A DNA stretch of 64,000 nucleotides from Bursaphelenchus xylophilus (GCA_904066235.2 CAJFCV020000002.1:1116001-1180000); one strand, 5' to 3'. Numbered from the stretch's first letter, positions 1-13,217 are shown. The notes: generated from the sequence alone by a model not told the origin. A program made the numbers and translations.

Positions 1-190
1 ACAGACATGAAACTTTTCGTGCCGAAATTCGGCAAAAAGTGTCAAATTTTCGCCAACTTTCGATCTAAAAATCTCGGTTGTTTCTGCAAAGCGCGAGCTA
101 GGGTTCTCGAATATATTTTAGAAAAAATTATTCTAAATTTGTGCCAAGTTTAATCAAAATCTGAGCGTCGCACTTGGTGTACTTCCCCTC
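1..190. repeat. R2 element, right-hand part
   Basis: This is the right end of the R2 repeat family, cut by the window edge. It ends in CTGAGCGTCGCACTTGGTGT followed by acttcccc, the same terminus seen at 6670, 9181, 17734 and 26838. The interior (the tttcgatctaaaa and gcaaagcgcgagcta stretches) matches the interior of the complete copies. No coding capacity is seen. Confidence 0.75.
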
Positions 191-3100
191 TAAATTAGCT
201 GCTCCTATTTTCTAATATTTTACGGTCAATTCGCTCTCCGTATATGGAAGGTATACCTTCTATGGATGACTTTACCATACACCGTTCTGATCATTGGTCA
301 CGATCGTTGACTATATTATTCAATCTCCGTAACGCAACTCCAGCTGTTTTGTGAAGCCGAAAACACAATAATCCGCACGAAAATACTCCATAAGGAGATT
401 TTTTCTAGTTTTTTTGATATTCGCTGTAATAAAGTGGGATAAAACCAAAGATTTCAGCGAGAAAAATATGGTTTTTACGGTGTAGATTATAGGAAAATAC
501 TGAAAAAGTAATTCAGAAGCATTTTTAAAACTTTTATTAATCATAAAATCGCCGAGAGTGATACGATTTTATCGCACAAAGTGTGCATATCGTAAATCAA
601 AATTTGAAAGGAACGAAAGCGCGACGTGTTTGCGGGTTCTTTTTGGATAAATAAATCGGGTAGTTTATCATTTCATCGCAAGTATTGTTGATAATGCACA
701 AGAAAGGGGATAAACGGGGATTGATGGTATTGCAGTAGATCAAACTGTTGAAAAATGTGATTTAAACGGGCTTTAAATGTTAGTAGGTTATAGATAATAG
801 TACTGAGAGTCTGGAAATTCCAAGGCAAGATCCAAAAAAGGCAAAACACAGGGAATACTACATTAAAATAGGGGAAAACCTCATTAAAATGGAAAAAAGT
901 CCTAAAAAGTCCTAAAAAATGAAACCTTGAAAATTATAAAATAATGTGTTTTGGAGCCCACAAATTGAATATTCAAAGCGAAAACTTGATAAATGCTTCG
1001 AAAAAATACCAAAAAATCATTAAAAACAAGCAATTTATACAAAAATCATCAACGAAAAACCCGAATTTCATGCCTTCTAGAACAATCCACGTATAGCCAG
1101 TGTAAGAACAACCCTTTTCATTCCCTCCACAATTGAATAGAATCCAGGATTTATTCCCATTCGCATCCATTCTGGGTCAAAAACCAGCGACAAACAAGAA
1201 CCTCCTTAATTTCCGAAGCGCCTCGAAAACCGCGGTCCATTTCGCCCGAAGGCCGCGGCTACGGAGAAAATCAAGTCCTTCCAGAAAGACTAATATTTGA
1301 GCGTCCCCAAAAAACGACTAGAGGATACCAGCCGTTTCGAAAACCGCGACGTTTTTTCCCAATAACAAAGTTTTGGGGAGGGAGGGAAACTCTTATTTTT
1401 TCGGTCGGGAAAAAGCGCGCAGAACGTTATAAGGAAAAGCCGGGCAGGGCATCCAGAGGGGATGGCGGGGATGTGAGGGCGATGCGGGAGGGAATTGGAG
1501 GAGAGAAGAGAGGGGGGAACGATGGAGGGGGGTTAAAAGGGGCGATGGGGGTTAGCACTGTTAGAGAAAGAGGGATTTGGGGTAGGTTTGAGAACTTTAT
1601 CGTGTGAAATGCAATAAAAGGACATTGGGTTTTGCACGTCGAGAAATACTATTGATGGATTAGGGACCGGATCTGGGCCAAACACCAACGTGAAATATGC
1701 AAGAGTTTGGCAAAAAAAAAAAACATTTTAGAATTTACTTTTTATCACGTTTAGCTGTAAAATGATTATTTCAAATTTTTTGATTTACAATAAATACTCA
1801 AGTTTAGCCATTTTCAAACTTGAAAAACATAAAAAAAATCTTCGGAATTCTTTTGACGAACTCCCAGTGGTCTTGCAAACATTTCCTCAAGATCCAAGAA
1901 GCTTAGAAAATCCGAAAGAACCCCCCTAACTTCCTTGTAAAACATCACAAAAAGAATAAAATTTAAAACTCACAGAGAATAAAATTTCCGTATTCCTAAA
2001 GAATTTACCGTCAGACGACTGAAAAAACGTCTATTTTTCCGAAGGCCTAGGCTTGGCACTCGTAAAAATTTCCCAGAAACCCACTCAATAAACATGTACG
2101 CACAGAAAGGAACGTTGAAAAAGAGGGGGAAAAACATTAGGTCTATTAGGGTGGCCACACGGAATAAACACAGAAAGTGACGGCATGAGAAAAATGTAAG
2201 TGTTGAAAAGAGGTGCATTTCAAGGGGAAAAAGAAGGATCTATTATAAAAAGTGCAATGCAAAAGTGGTTGTACTGGCCGTTTAAAGATACCTGCTACAG
2301 TAGAGCACGAAAAATATCACTCTTTTACCAAGAATGAGGGGAATTTTTAATTTTAAAAAGGCACATTGCGCAACCTCGGAAGGTATTGCGCAATCGCTGA
2401 GTAGAAGGTTGGTCATGGTGCTTTGGGTCCGCAAAACGAATAAAGTTGGAAAACAGTAAATATATTTTGCTTCGAGGGAAATGGAGGAAGCTCATGGGCT
2501 CACGAAAACACAGGGTTCACCATTAGGGAAATGCATAGTTGAAAACAACATAGGAATTAAAAAACAGAAATTGAAAAACAAATAGGAGAGGGGTCTGAAT
2601 ATACCATAAAACAAGATTAATACACCATGGTGTACTACAGTTTCTCATATTTTTTTTGGCCAGATATTTAGTAGAGATTCTGAAAAAAAATCAGGGAAAA
2701 ATTGTGACGAAAAAATCCACTATCACCTCGCATTTAGGCTACCGGAAATCCCCTTCATTCAACCTTTTTTCCACTTTTTATTGTCCAGGTTAAACACACA
2801 CAAAGCTCCTCCTTTCCGCATGATAAGACAATTGTGGGTGCAAAAGTATTAAACTACTGCTCAAACAAACTAATCAAAGGGGACTTTTGTCTATTACTCA
2901 TCTTGCACTTGCACGAAGACGCTTTATACCTGACCCCTTTTAGGTTGAAGAGTCATTTTTAGATGTAAAAGTGACAGTTTTCTCGCGATGACTCAGCCAG
3001 TTGTTATAACCGAGCCGGAAAGAAACGTTCTTTTTCAACTATTTTAAGTCGAAAATTGCGAAAATACAGCTGACTCAAATAAACAAAACCAACGCGAACC

Positions 3101-6100
3101 GGTCAATTTGAGGGTGACGCATTTGCCATAGAGAGTTTGAAGGAAAATGGGGATTTAAATCGATGGAAAATGCACTAAATTTAAGTGGATTAGAAGGCAG
3201 TTTTATAAGAACAGTAAAAGTTACGAGCAAAATGTTTTGATGACGTCTAGCTAGATGGAATTTGAACCCCATAGAATGGCAGTTATATGTAAAAAGAAAC
3301 GTACTTGAAGAGGCTCACGTTACCCTGCTTGGGCATTCCTCAAAAACAATCCTAATAATAGCAAAAAAGCAATATCTTCAGCCAATAAAACAAATACTTT
3401 CCATCCAACACATCCCTCTTTACATTGACGCCCATCCCTTCGAATATTCAAAATTGCGTCTGTCCTGAATTCGAAACCCCCATCTCACCCTTCAATAAAC
3501 GCCGTACCAGCAGTTCGCCCTTCTTTCTTTTGCCGTTCCGGCGACACTTCTTTTTTTCCTGTTCCATTTATTTATGGGTTGGCCAAAAATCAAAGGAAAA
3601 AAGTGGGCGAACCGCGGAGGCTCGGTGTAAAGCGGCAATTCCAAGATTACGGAAACAATTATTCGCGAAATTCGTTGGGGAGGTTTTACAGATGGCGTTC
3701 GAAGCCACGGGAAAGCATTTAAAAAATGGGGGAAGGGCACTTTAAGGGGGACAGGGAGGGGTTGAATAGGGGAATGAGGGAAAGACGGAGGTGTCAGTGG
3801 TAATTAGGCGATCTCTGTGTGCTAAAACAATGAAAATTGGGTCAAATTTTTGACCAACTGAGGTCATACATGAACCACAAGTTTATGAAAACCAAATGGA
3901 CACTAAAACGTTCGTAAAAAGGAGAAACTGCGATTTCAATTCCTCTGCAGCGGTGTTACTATATAACAAGCAATTTCGAACGTCCTATGTGTCAATTTTT
4001 ATGCCGAGATAACATTTATTAACAGAAGGTTGAATAAACATGCAGGATGTAGAAATTTTCGTCATAGGGACTGATTGATAATTTGATTTGCTTGTTATTG
4101 CCGAGGTTGACGAACAATAAAAATACATCTTGTAAATACATACAACACACACATATTACATGTACATACATTTTGGTGCATGTCAAAAAAAAATATCATG
4201 CAAATAATCCGCAAAGATGATTAAATACCCGGCAGATATATCGAGTCGCAAAATTTACTTTACTTTCAAAAAATTTTCACTAGAAATCGCTCTAAAATGA
4301 CAAAAAGTAAAGTTCATCCTCCCTCAACTTTATAATCTCCTCTCAGTGACGTTCCAAATTTTGTAAAGTTCTATTTGAATCTGACTATGGAAAGTCAGAA
4401 GTTAAACTACCGGAAATGAGTGGTGCTATATCAAGATAAGCGGACAGGAAGTAATGAGACAGTGATGCTGGGCGGTGTCAGCTTGTTTTGACTTCCAATC
4501 AGAACTAGACATAATAAAGGCAATCCGGATGCTTTAATTTTTGGTCTGAGCTTTGTAAAAAAATAATTTTAAAATGTGTAGCAGACAGATTGGTGATACC
4601 AGTTTTACAATAGAGCTTATGAAAAATAAGTGCTCAGACAGCGATCCAAACTAGAAAATAAGTGTAAAATACGAAGCGTTAATTCCTTTGCGCATATCTC
4701 AGAAACCAATAGGCCTAAATTTAATCGCTGGGTCTTATTTTAAACACATTTTTTCACAGTATGTAATGTCATCAAATTCTTACCCCACAAACCGCCGAAT
4801 AAATGAAATTTGCCTCGTTATTAAGTTTGAGTTCAAAAGTTATAAAAAAAGTGAGTAATTTCTAAAACACATGTCAATAATCTCTAAGTCATGTTTTTTT
4901 ATCGAATGCTCGATTTGACATAATTCAATTTGCATTTTTTTATCCGACGCGTTCCATGCAGTAGAGACGGATTAACCCGTCGGGGAGAGAGAGAGCTCTG
5001 ACCGTTTGACCAGTTTTTTGAGCCCACAAAGACAAAGGAAATTACTGTAATTTTTGCAATTTTGACTCCACAGAGAAAGACTAATTTTTTGAAAAAAAAC
5101 TAATTTTTTTACGAAAATTGGAAAGTAAAATTTTTGGAGAATAAAAAAACAAAGTTTTTATTCTGAATTTCATCGAATAAATACTAATTTTGGCAATTTA
5201 TAAAAGCTCAAAATGCGATTTAAAAAACTCAAAAAATGACTTTTTTCAAGAGATCTCTCAAACCCCAACAAACACCCTACAAGGTTCATTTCCTTTTTCA
5301 AAACTCCCAAAACACCGCAAAGCCCTTTGTCCAGAAATCCATCAAAACAGCGTCTCAAATTCCACCCATCCCCTCACCCATATTTTGCATATTCGACCCG
5401 AAACTATACGATTGTTAAGAACATTAGCCATCCCTCCGGACCCGGTTCTTTTTTCGAGTAAACCCGCAAAACTCATTCGGAAAAGCGAGACGTGGATCCG
5501 AATCCAGAGGGCGAGTAGAGCGAGAAAACGTGAGGCACTTCACTCCCTTCCCCCCACCCCCGCCCCGTCGACCATATTGTATTTCTAGCGCGCGGGGTTT
5601 CGCGAATTTCGAGATAATTTATGCATGATTTATATGCAAATTCGTCGAGGAGAAAATGCGGCTCAGCAGGTGGCTAAATTAGAGCTTGAAGCAAAAGAAA
5701 AATGGCGATTTTTGGAAATGGAAGGTAATTTAGGGAGAGAAAATTTAAGAGCGATTTCGAATAAATTAGAAGATTTTTCGTTCTTGACGCTCATCCTATC
5801 TGAAGATAAGGATATAATGGACACGAATCAACAAAAACTAAACTCATTTTTTCTACCCTTCGGCCCCTATTTCACTTCAATAATCGTGGCCTCTAAACCC
5901 AAAAGTAAAAGTAAACCCTACGGTTCAAAACATTCGTTTCCCGCAAACATTTCTAACAACCTTTGGTCGTATTGTTTACTCTTTGTGGACAAAATTAATT
6001 AAATAACGAACATGTGTTGTTCGGAGGAAATCTGCTATTCAAACAATTGCATTTACCCCTTCTGGGTGCTCATTACATACATAATTAAATCCGCGCGGCG

Positions 6101-6242
6101 ATAGCTCTTCTGGCTATCTAGCAAAGGGAGATGAACATTCTAGAACGCTCGAAGATTAGAGATGATGACGATTGTGGAGGTTCGGAATTGCAAAAAAAAA
6201 ACCTGACTTACAAGGGACGGGCATGCCCGACAAAATTGAACT
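191..6242. other. Long stretch without a supportable gene
   Basis: AT-rich DNA with only short open frames and no recognisable protein. A purine/G-rich tract lies at 1371-1545 and another at 3720-3800. A more GC-rich patch at 5430-5610 ends in a C-rich run (cccccacccccgcccc) and carries a 132-codon open frame (5190-5588) with no recognisable domain and biased composition. A pyrimidine-rich interval at 3480-3560 has open frames on both strands. These GC-richer islands could be promoters or exons of an unrecognised gene, but nothing supports a model. Confidence 0.5.
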
Positions 6243-6893
6243 TACAGTGGACTACTCCAAGTGCGACGCTCAGATTTTGATGAACACTGGGCACAAATTT
6301 AGAAAAATCTTTTCTAACATATATGCGAGAATCCGAGCTCGCGCTTTGCAGAAACAACCGAGGTTTTTAGATCGAAAGTCGGCCAAAATTTAGGACTTTT
6401 TGACGAATTTTGGCACGAAAAGTTTCATGCTTATTTCTACCGTAAAGGATAATGTTCCCACAAAAAATCAAAAATTTCCACACGAAACTGCTCTCTGACA
6501 TCTCTCCACGTTCAGCGTGCTTTCTCGGCGGCAAAAGTCGTTCGATATCTCGGTGGCGCCCGCAAAGCGCGAGCTAAAACCTTCCTGAATTGATATTAGG
6601 GTCCATACCCGACGTGTGTGCAAAATTTAAAGAAAATCTGAGCGTCGCACTTGGAGTACTTCCCTTGTTAGTTGCTACCGTAGAGACTACCGTTTCCACA
6701 AAAAATCAGTTGCTTTCGCACGAAACTAGCAAGAAATACTCTCTCAAGGAAAAGTTGCTGAATATCTCGGCTGCCTCTGCAGAGAGCGAACTGAAATTTT
6801 CAGGAATAGATATGGGACTTATCCCCAAAATTTTCGCAAAATTAAAAAAAAATGAGCGCCGAATTTGGAGTAGGAGTACTTGCCTTGTAATTA
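6243..6893. repeat. R2 element plus adjacent diverged half copy
   Basis: A full-length R2 copy runs from about 6243 (ctactccaagtgcgacgctc) to about 6670 (gagcgtcgcacttggagtac, then ttccc), so its ends are inverted repeats of each other. A second, degraded half follows at about 6671-6893. It repeats the interior (tccacaaaaaatcagttgct, cacgaaactagcaag) and ends in a decayed terminus, tttggagtaggagtacttgc. The copy contains the family's GCGCGAGCT interior motif. It looks like a non-autonomous DNA transposon with no transposase. Confidence 0.7.
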
Positions 6894-8746
6894 ACAATAA
6901 AAAATGTGAGATCTCAAAAACCAATACATTTTTTCACCCCAATCCCCTAAAAACATCTTACTCATCCCTTCAATTTCTGGCTCGCAATAACCTAAAAGCC
7001 CCAAAGCCAAGGCCAGAAAGATTCCAACGGAATTGAATTGAAAAATTCTTCGGGAGAAAAAATCCGCTGGGTTCTGTGAATGGAGACCAAATTTGTATAA
7101 AAGCCGAATCCTCAGAATGCTGCTCGGATTCTGCGGGAAATGGGAAAGGCGGGGGATTTTTTTGAATTTCAAAGGTTGAAAAGAAAATCTGGAGGAAGTC
7201 ATTTTTGACAAAGGCAAGATTGGAATGTGTGAGAAATTGATGGTATTGGGAATTTAAAATACGCTGAGCTTGCTTTAGGATAAGAATTATAGAATGAATG
7301 ACCCTGCTTCAGGATCAGAATTATAGGGCGAAGACAAGTTGCTTTTTAGTATTATAATTAATTTTCAAGGGCTTCAAGAGCAATAATTATAAGTAAAATA
7401 TGTAGAAGGTGACTTTTAAGAGTTTGTTGATTACAGAGCAGACACCTGTAGTACTCTATTTATTAATTAAAAATCAGAGATTGGTATGTTTTCAAAGTAA
7501 GCAACAATTCTTTAGGATAACACAAAAATCTGTCTTATTATGTTTACGACAGAAATCCAAAAAGTCGCAAATGAAGTACCCATGAACACGGTAGATTCTA
7601 ACTTCTAAATGAAGTATATTTTCAATACAAAAATAAAAATTCTCTATTTCAAAACACCGTTCTTTTCATAAACCCCCTAAAGCTTTTGAAAAATTGTAAA
7701 CACAGTTTGCTTCTCCCCGATTTCAACTTGCTTAAAAATGCCAAAAACTCCCAAAACAACGGCTTTTCAAAAACAAGAGTTATGAAATCCGAATTCCAAA
7801 AGAGTTTTTGGACTCCGTTTTTGGGGGAAATCTGGCCCCAAACTGACTCATTGAGGAGAGGCGCGGGGGAAATGAAATAAAACTCGCTTAATCCCGAAGT
7901 GAATGACTATGCAAATAGCCATGAAAGGGATATGTGGAGCGACAAAAAGAGGGTATAATGGAGAAAATGGAAAAGGAAAAAATTTGAATATTTAAATTAA
8001 AATTTGAATAGATAAAATTAAATATGAATATAATTACAAGTAAAATTAGGATATTAAAATTAATCCAAAAAAATTTGCCTCCATAAACAAAAACGATAAT
8101 GTTTTACAAACCAATTTTTTGAATATTCAAAATTAAACCTAGAATTTTAATTTTTCAGGAACCTTTTTTTATGATGCCAATTTTTGCTTGTTTTTCTTAT
8201 AATGGAACACAAGTTCTTCGAGAAGCCGAACGGATGTTATGTTTTGCGTAATGCCATTTTTTGCACGGTACAGTAAACCGTATACAAGGCGTTCCGGTGA
8301 GCTTCACGTGAAAAGAAAAAGGGAGATTTAAAGTACTGTAATCCTTGTGCCGAAGAGAGATTACAGGCATGAAAAACTTAGTTAGCAAAAACAAACCGTC
8401 GTATTTTAAAATGTTTCTGCTTCACTTACAAGCCAGAGTCAAAACTCTCTCGAACAAATCGTAAGCCAACAAAAATTTTAGCCTTTATAGAATTTTATTG
8501 AACTTAGGCCAACCTTGGCCTGAGCTGATCCTTGGACTTTCGAAATTGTTTGATACAGCCAGGTCCCGTTGTATGGAAGTTCGTTTGAAAAGGGTTTATA
8601 TCGAGGGAAGATTTGGATCCATAAAGAACAACATTTTGATTTTCCTCTGCCGGAAAAATTACTTTCAACATTTTCTGATACTTTTTTAAATATAAAAAAA
8701 ATTCCTTACAGTAACATAACCTTTTATGCCAAGGTTTTATTATTAT
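6894..8746. other. No gene recognised
   Basis: AT-rich sequence without a recognisable protein. Two imperfect repeats of a gaccctgcttcaggatcagaa-like phrase (without further copies) lie at 7260-7340. An AT-rich block with short aaattaaaat repeats lies at 7975-8060. Open frames here are short and of simple composition. Confidence 0.45.
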
Positions 8747-9181
8747 AACAGGGGAAGAACTCCAAGTGCGACGCTCAGATTTTGATGAAACTTGGCACAA
8801 ATTTAGAAAAATTTTATCTAAGGTATATGCGAAAGTCCTAGCTCGCGCTTTGCAGGAATATTTTTAGATCGAAAGTCGGCGAAAATTTAGGAGTTTTTGC
8901 CGAATTTTGGCACGAAAATTTTCATGCCTATTTCTACCTTAAAGGATCATGTTTCTACAAAAAATCTAATTTTTCCGCACGAAACTGCCAAAGTTATGGC
9001 CAAAGAGCGCTTTTCTCTCTGACCGCTCTCCACGTTTAGCGTGCTCTCTCGGCGGCAAAAACCGTGCGGCGCCCGCAAAGCGCGAGCTAAAACTTTCAGG
9101 AATTGATATTTAGTCCGTACCCGACGTGTGTGCAAAATTTAAAGAAAATCTGAGCATCGCAATTGGAGTACTTCTCCTGTA
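8747..9181. repeat. R2 element, complete copy
   Basis: A complete R2 copy of about 435 bp. The left end reads acaggggaag then aactccaagtgcgacgctca; the right end is the inverted version, ending in gagtacttctcctgt. Flanking bases are compatible with a TA target. The interior carries the shared segments agctcgcgctttgcag and ttttctctctgaccgctctc. No open frame resembles a transposase, so it is non-autonomous. Confidence 0.8.
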
Positions 9182-9953
9182 AGTTTTGACCTTTCAAAAA
9201 TACAGGCAAAAATTTGTCAAATGTCATAAAACTCTGTAAAAACAGAAAGAAATTTCCCACCAAACCAGCAAAAAAATCTTATTCGAACAGCAAGAGGAAA
9301 TTAGGAATCAAAGTCCGAAAAAACGTTGGCCAATTTCCCGATAGTTTTTTTATTTACCTCTCTTTTCTCATTTGACCTCACTCTCTTGATCCAAAGCCAC
9401 GTCTAAAAAACGAAGCCAATGACGCAAAAGAATCGATCTCAAAAAGTAATCGGATTATTTGAGAAATGAGAGAAAAATTAAACGTGGATTTGAAAAAAAA
9501 ATTGGTTGGTTTTTTGGGAATTGTAAAGCAGCATACATTCCAAGGGTTTGAGAGGGTTTGGAACAGCTGAAAGGAAGCCGTAACTCAGCCGAAGATTATG
9601 TTCCAAAACTTGCAAAGCGTGATGGATCGGCGTTCGTCATGAAAGAGAAACCGAGGAACTTTTTAGCCATAAAAAGTTAGGAAACAATAAGGTTGAAAAA
9701 ATAAAGCTTTTTGAAAAGAAAAATTTTGTTCCTACAATCTCGTAATGGTATAGTGGGTGTGTAATTTTGGATGCAATATGAGATAAATTAAAAGAGAGTG
9801 GTTCTAAAACCGATGTGAGATTTGTAGTCTCATTTTTCCGAAAAAGCTATGATTCACGTGCCAAAAGCTACTTTTTTATTGTTCTTATTAGCGGCCGAAG
9901 ACTTATTTTTACGTTACAGAGTAAAGACCACAAAAAAATCGATTGTCTTTGTA
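9182..9953. other. No gene recognised
   Basis: I see no coding region or structured repeat of note. A phrase resembling a tRNA A box occurs near 9744, but no matching B box or cloverleaf follows. Confidence 0.4.
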
Positions 9954-10472
9954 CTAGGCGGGTCATAAAGTCTTGACATGTTTTTGCACTCTGCGGACGC
10001 ATAAAGTCTGCGTTGCGACCCAAATTCCATCGATTGCGACACCGCACGGATTGCGATCCAAAATGGGGTAAAGCGACTCCGTGTGAAAATTGCGTAATTT
10101 TTTCGGGAAACACTTGGTTTAGGGGTTTTTGAGGGTGCTGATTTCAAAAATCATGTTCATTTTTCTGAACTTTACTAGACCTAGGTCGTGACCTAGTCAA
10201 GCTCAGAAAAAAGGAACACGATTTTCAAAATCAGCACCCTCGAAGACCCCTAAACCAATTGAAAGATTCGTTGCGACAAGGAGTTGCGCGATAAAAATTT
10301 AGCGGGGTGCGAAAGAGGAACGCACTGTGCGTTGTTTACCCTTTTCCAAACCACTTTTTTTGCATTGTGCGGGGTCGCAGTGCACTGTGAATTTTACTCG
10401 TCGCCGCGCGACAAGTTTGTCGCACGATGGCGCACTGTGCAGCCGTGGCAAAACTTTTTGGCCCGTCCAGCA
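9954..10472. repeat. R6 repeat (GCGAC / GCACTGTGC-rich) with internal palindrome
   Basis: The left end is ctaggcgggtcataaagtct and the right end is actttttggcccg, an imperfect inverted pair. The same termini bound the short element at 31498-31628. The interior has many GCGAC and GCACTGTGC words and contains a separate palindrome at 10114-10258 (TTGGTTTAGGGG ... CCCCTAAACCAA). A related region lies at 40250-40780. Overlapping open frames here are by-products of the GC-rich inverted sequence. Confidence 0.55.
10114..10258. repeat. 145-bp palindrome
   Basis: The left arm begins ttggtttaggggtttttgag and runs through ggtgctgatttcaaaaatca. The right arm reads tttcaaaatcagcaccctcg then aagacccctaaaccaa. 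The centre lies near the word actagacctaggtcgtgacc. It would form a strong hairpin. It could be a small inverted-repeat transposon nested inside R6. Confidence 0.7.
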
Positions 10473-11298
10473 TAGAGGTGGCAATCGGGCTGGGCCGGCC
10501 CGGCCCGGCCGGGCCCGGTGATTGGGCCGGGCCGGGCCGGGCCTGAGCAGATTTGAAAAAGCCCAGGGCCGGCCTGACTGCTTCGGCCCGTCGGCCGGGC
10601 CGAGACTTTCGGCCCGGCCCGGCCCGGAAGGTGGATAAGTGAAAAAAAATTAATACTGAACCAGCAAAATAAAGCACAAATGCTTAGCAGTTTGATTTAA
10701 TATCCGTTGGATGGATATTAAATCAAACCTTTTTGACTTATATACTGTTTTACCACCTTTTCAAACTCTTTAAAATCACTGAATATGTATATGTAAAATC
10801 CCACCCAAATATGCAAGGATCGGGCAAATCTTAGAATTTTTGATGATAAACTTAAACATTTCACTGTAATTTGATTCTTTGATGTAAATGAACGCATCTA
10901 CGCAGTTTTTGATTAAACATGCAGCCTCATAACGTCCAGATTTTTACATAGCTAATTTTCTATAGGATAAAAAACCCGGCACAATCCAATTTTTTGGCTA
11001 GGTTTTAGGTACCTGTTCGGCTGTTCCAGTCAGCCGACTAGACGTTTTAATTCCACTCATATAGACGTAAAACCCCGCTGGAAGGCATAAAAAGTTCCAG
11101 TAGAGAGTGCATAGAGTTTTATCCAACCTTTTTGCAGTAGCGGGCCAAACAGGGCCGGGCCGGGCCGGCCTGGGCTTTCACCGGGCCGGGCCAGGCCGGG
11201 CCTGAGCAAATTTGAAAAAGCCCAGGGCCGGCCTGGTCACTTCGGCCCGCGGGCCGGGCCGCAAAATTCGGCCCGGCCCGGCCCGATTGCCACCTCTA
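10473..11298. mobile_element. Non-autonomous hAT-like transposon with 8-bp target duplication
   Basis: The 826-bp element starts TAGAGGTGGCAATCGGGC and ends in the exact inverted copy GCCCGATTGCCACCTCTA. It is flanked on both sides by the 8-bp word GTCCAGCA (10465-10472 and 11299-11306). An 8-bp target duplication and a TAGAGGTGGCAA-type terminus are typical of the hAT superfamily. Long GC-rich subterminal blocks of GGCCGGGCC words lie just inside both ends, and the interior is AT-rich. No transposase frame is present, so it must have been mobilised in trans. Confidence 0.85.
10690..10729. repeat. Short perfect hairpin inside the hAT-like element
   Basis: The word gtttgatttaatatcc is followed after a short loop (gttggat) by its inverted copy ggatattaaatcaaac. 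The stem is about 16 bp. It lies inside the AT-rich interior of the transposon. No function can be assigned. Confidence 0.6.
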
Positions 11299-11306
11299 GT
11301 CCAGCA

Positions 11307-13217
11307 AGAGGATTTTGCAGAGAGAGGGCGCAATTTTTAGTTTTCTCTGACCGCTCTCTTCATTCCACTAACTACATTTTGTTTGAAAATATCGCTAAAC
11401 ATCTTGAGTTCCTCTGTAAAGGGCAAACTCAATATTTAGTCACTTTTTGTGTGGACTAGTGAGCATAGTATTGTGCAGAGTTGAAGGACATATGCGCATA
11501 TTAACGTCACGCTATGGACAATTAGTTTTTACTATCTACAAAACACCTTGTTATAGCCAAAAATGCCCTCTTTGTAAGCCCGATTTCTGATCCCTTATGA
11601 TGCAAACTCCTCATTTTACATTTCGGGTTCAACAACTTACAATACAAACACTCCTCGAACCTACAGTTCCCCCGAGAAAAACATTACTGCATCGCTTTCA
11701 CAATAATCGAATAAAAAGGCAAAAAGTTCGAAAAAAAATTATAATGACTTTCGCAATGCAAACAAAAATAATCCCACATGATGCGGGGTTATTGACACTT
11801 TGACGTGAAAGCAAATACCAGAGTACTGTCATCTCACCTCCCATCAAATTCGAGTGCGATTCCGCCGACTTTTTGTTTATGAATTTCGAATCAAGCAAGA
11901 GGTCAGGAAGCATGCAGAAAATGGGAGAAAGAGGTGTCTGTCGAACTTGGGAATCAAAAAAAAATTTCCAGACTCACAAATATTGTGAGGACGGAAAATA
12001 TTTTGAGTAAACAAGACATTAATATCCTCGGGACGGAAGGATTTAATCAAAAAATAACAGAAGCCAGACATCGCAGCCGCAGGTATCACATGCAACAAAA
12101 ATTCGAAGGTAAAAATGAAAAATTGACAATAGAAAAATAGGCAAAAATTATAATGAAATTTGGCTTGGGATTGCCTCAAAGTTTTTTCGATATAATTATA
12201 CATAGCTACACATTAACGCCTCAAAAAATTTACTTTTTCTATGCAGGCGCAGCAGAGATATTAAACAACATGTTCAAGTTGCTACTAGGTTAAAAAATGA
12301 ACTATATTTTTTGACTCTTGAATAAAATTTGCAAAACCGGCAAAAAATGGAATAAAAAACCAAACAGTTAGTAACCTATCCCTTTTTATTAGCTCATCCT
12401 TTGGTAAATGATAACAGAAAGTGCAAAAAGACCCTTATCACTTGCATAACTTCCGATAAAACTGCTGAAAACTTGAGACAAAAGTATGACTTATGATTCG
12501 TCGCAAAGAGTTATGTATTAAAGAGCAAATTTTTAGATTTTCAAGACAAGGATTTTTTGAATTGGCGCAGATTTTCTTCAAATTTTGCTGGTTTATCTAA
12601 AAATGCCATACAACAAAAACATTGGCATTCCGTTTCAGCATAAAATTTTTTTTTGTCAAGAGATCGGTCGATTCCTCATGAAAGCGTCAAGCAAATAGCA
12701 GACATAGTCATCGAGGTCCAAAAATTTCTGGGATCCACTTCGCGGGTAAGTTTTTTTGTTTGTTGCCCACTTCGCGCGAGATTTGGCTTTTCATTGGAAT
12801 TCACGCGAAGTGTCTCCGACTTTTTTAATCAACAGGACACTTCGCGTGTACCGTATTTCGTTGATTTGCCTTATCTTATATAAATAACTTCATAAGCTTC
12901 GTTTTCCAACAGTTCTTGTCTATATGGGTGAGGTGTGAAAACAAATGGTAAAGCAAACAATAAGCCCTCGAAAGATAAAGAGGAAAGGCGTCAGAATTAA
13001 CAATGATTTCATAAGTTCATACTTCCCACCTATGACGGATTACGCTTATCAATGCGGAAGTCGAAATGTGTTACGGTGAACACGCGGTTGTCGCACCCCT
13101 TAAATCCGCCGCAACCATCAGTCGTCACGCCCTAGGAGCCAAAAAAACTGCGCCCTAAGCCGGCGAATTCTGATACAAGGAAAAATGCCTTGTTTTTCAA
13201 ACAACGACTCTGCAAAA
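11307..13217. other. Region upstream of the aspartic-protease-like gene
   Basis: No gene is recognised. Around 12735-12846 the word CACTTCGCG occurs three times directly and once inverted. The last 150 bases before the next gene (13060-13180) are richer in GC than the surroundings and may hold its promoter. Short open frames at 11597-12203 have simple composition and lie on both strands. Confidence 0.4.

Noticed and set aside
5190..5588. 132-codon frame in a GC-richer island as a gene
   Set aside because: No recognisable domain, low-complexity Pro/Ser/Thr content, and a second overlapping frame (5236-5418) is equally open.
9735..9800. Possible tRNA gene (tggtatagtggg resembles an A box)
   Set aside because: No matching B box, acceptor stem or cloverleaf could be read.
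10336..10677. 113-codon minus-strand frame rich in Ala, Pro and Arg
   Set aside because: It spans the border of R6 and the GC-rich hAT-like element; the composition follows from the GGCCGGGCC repeats.
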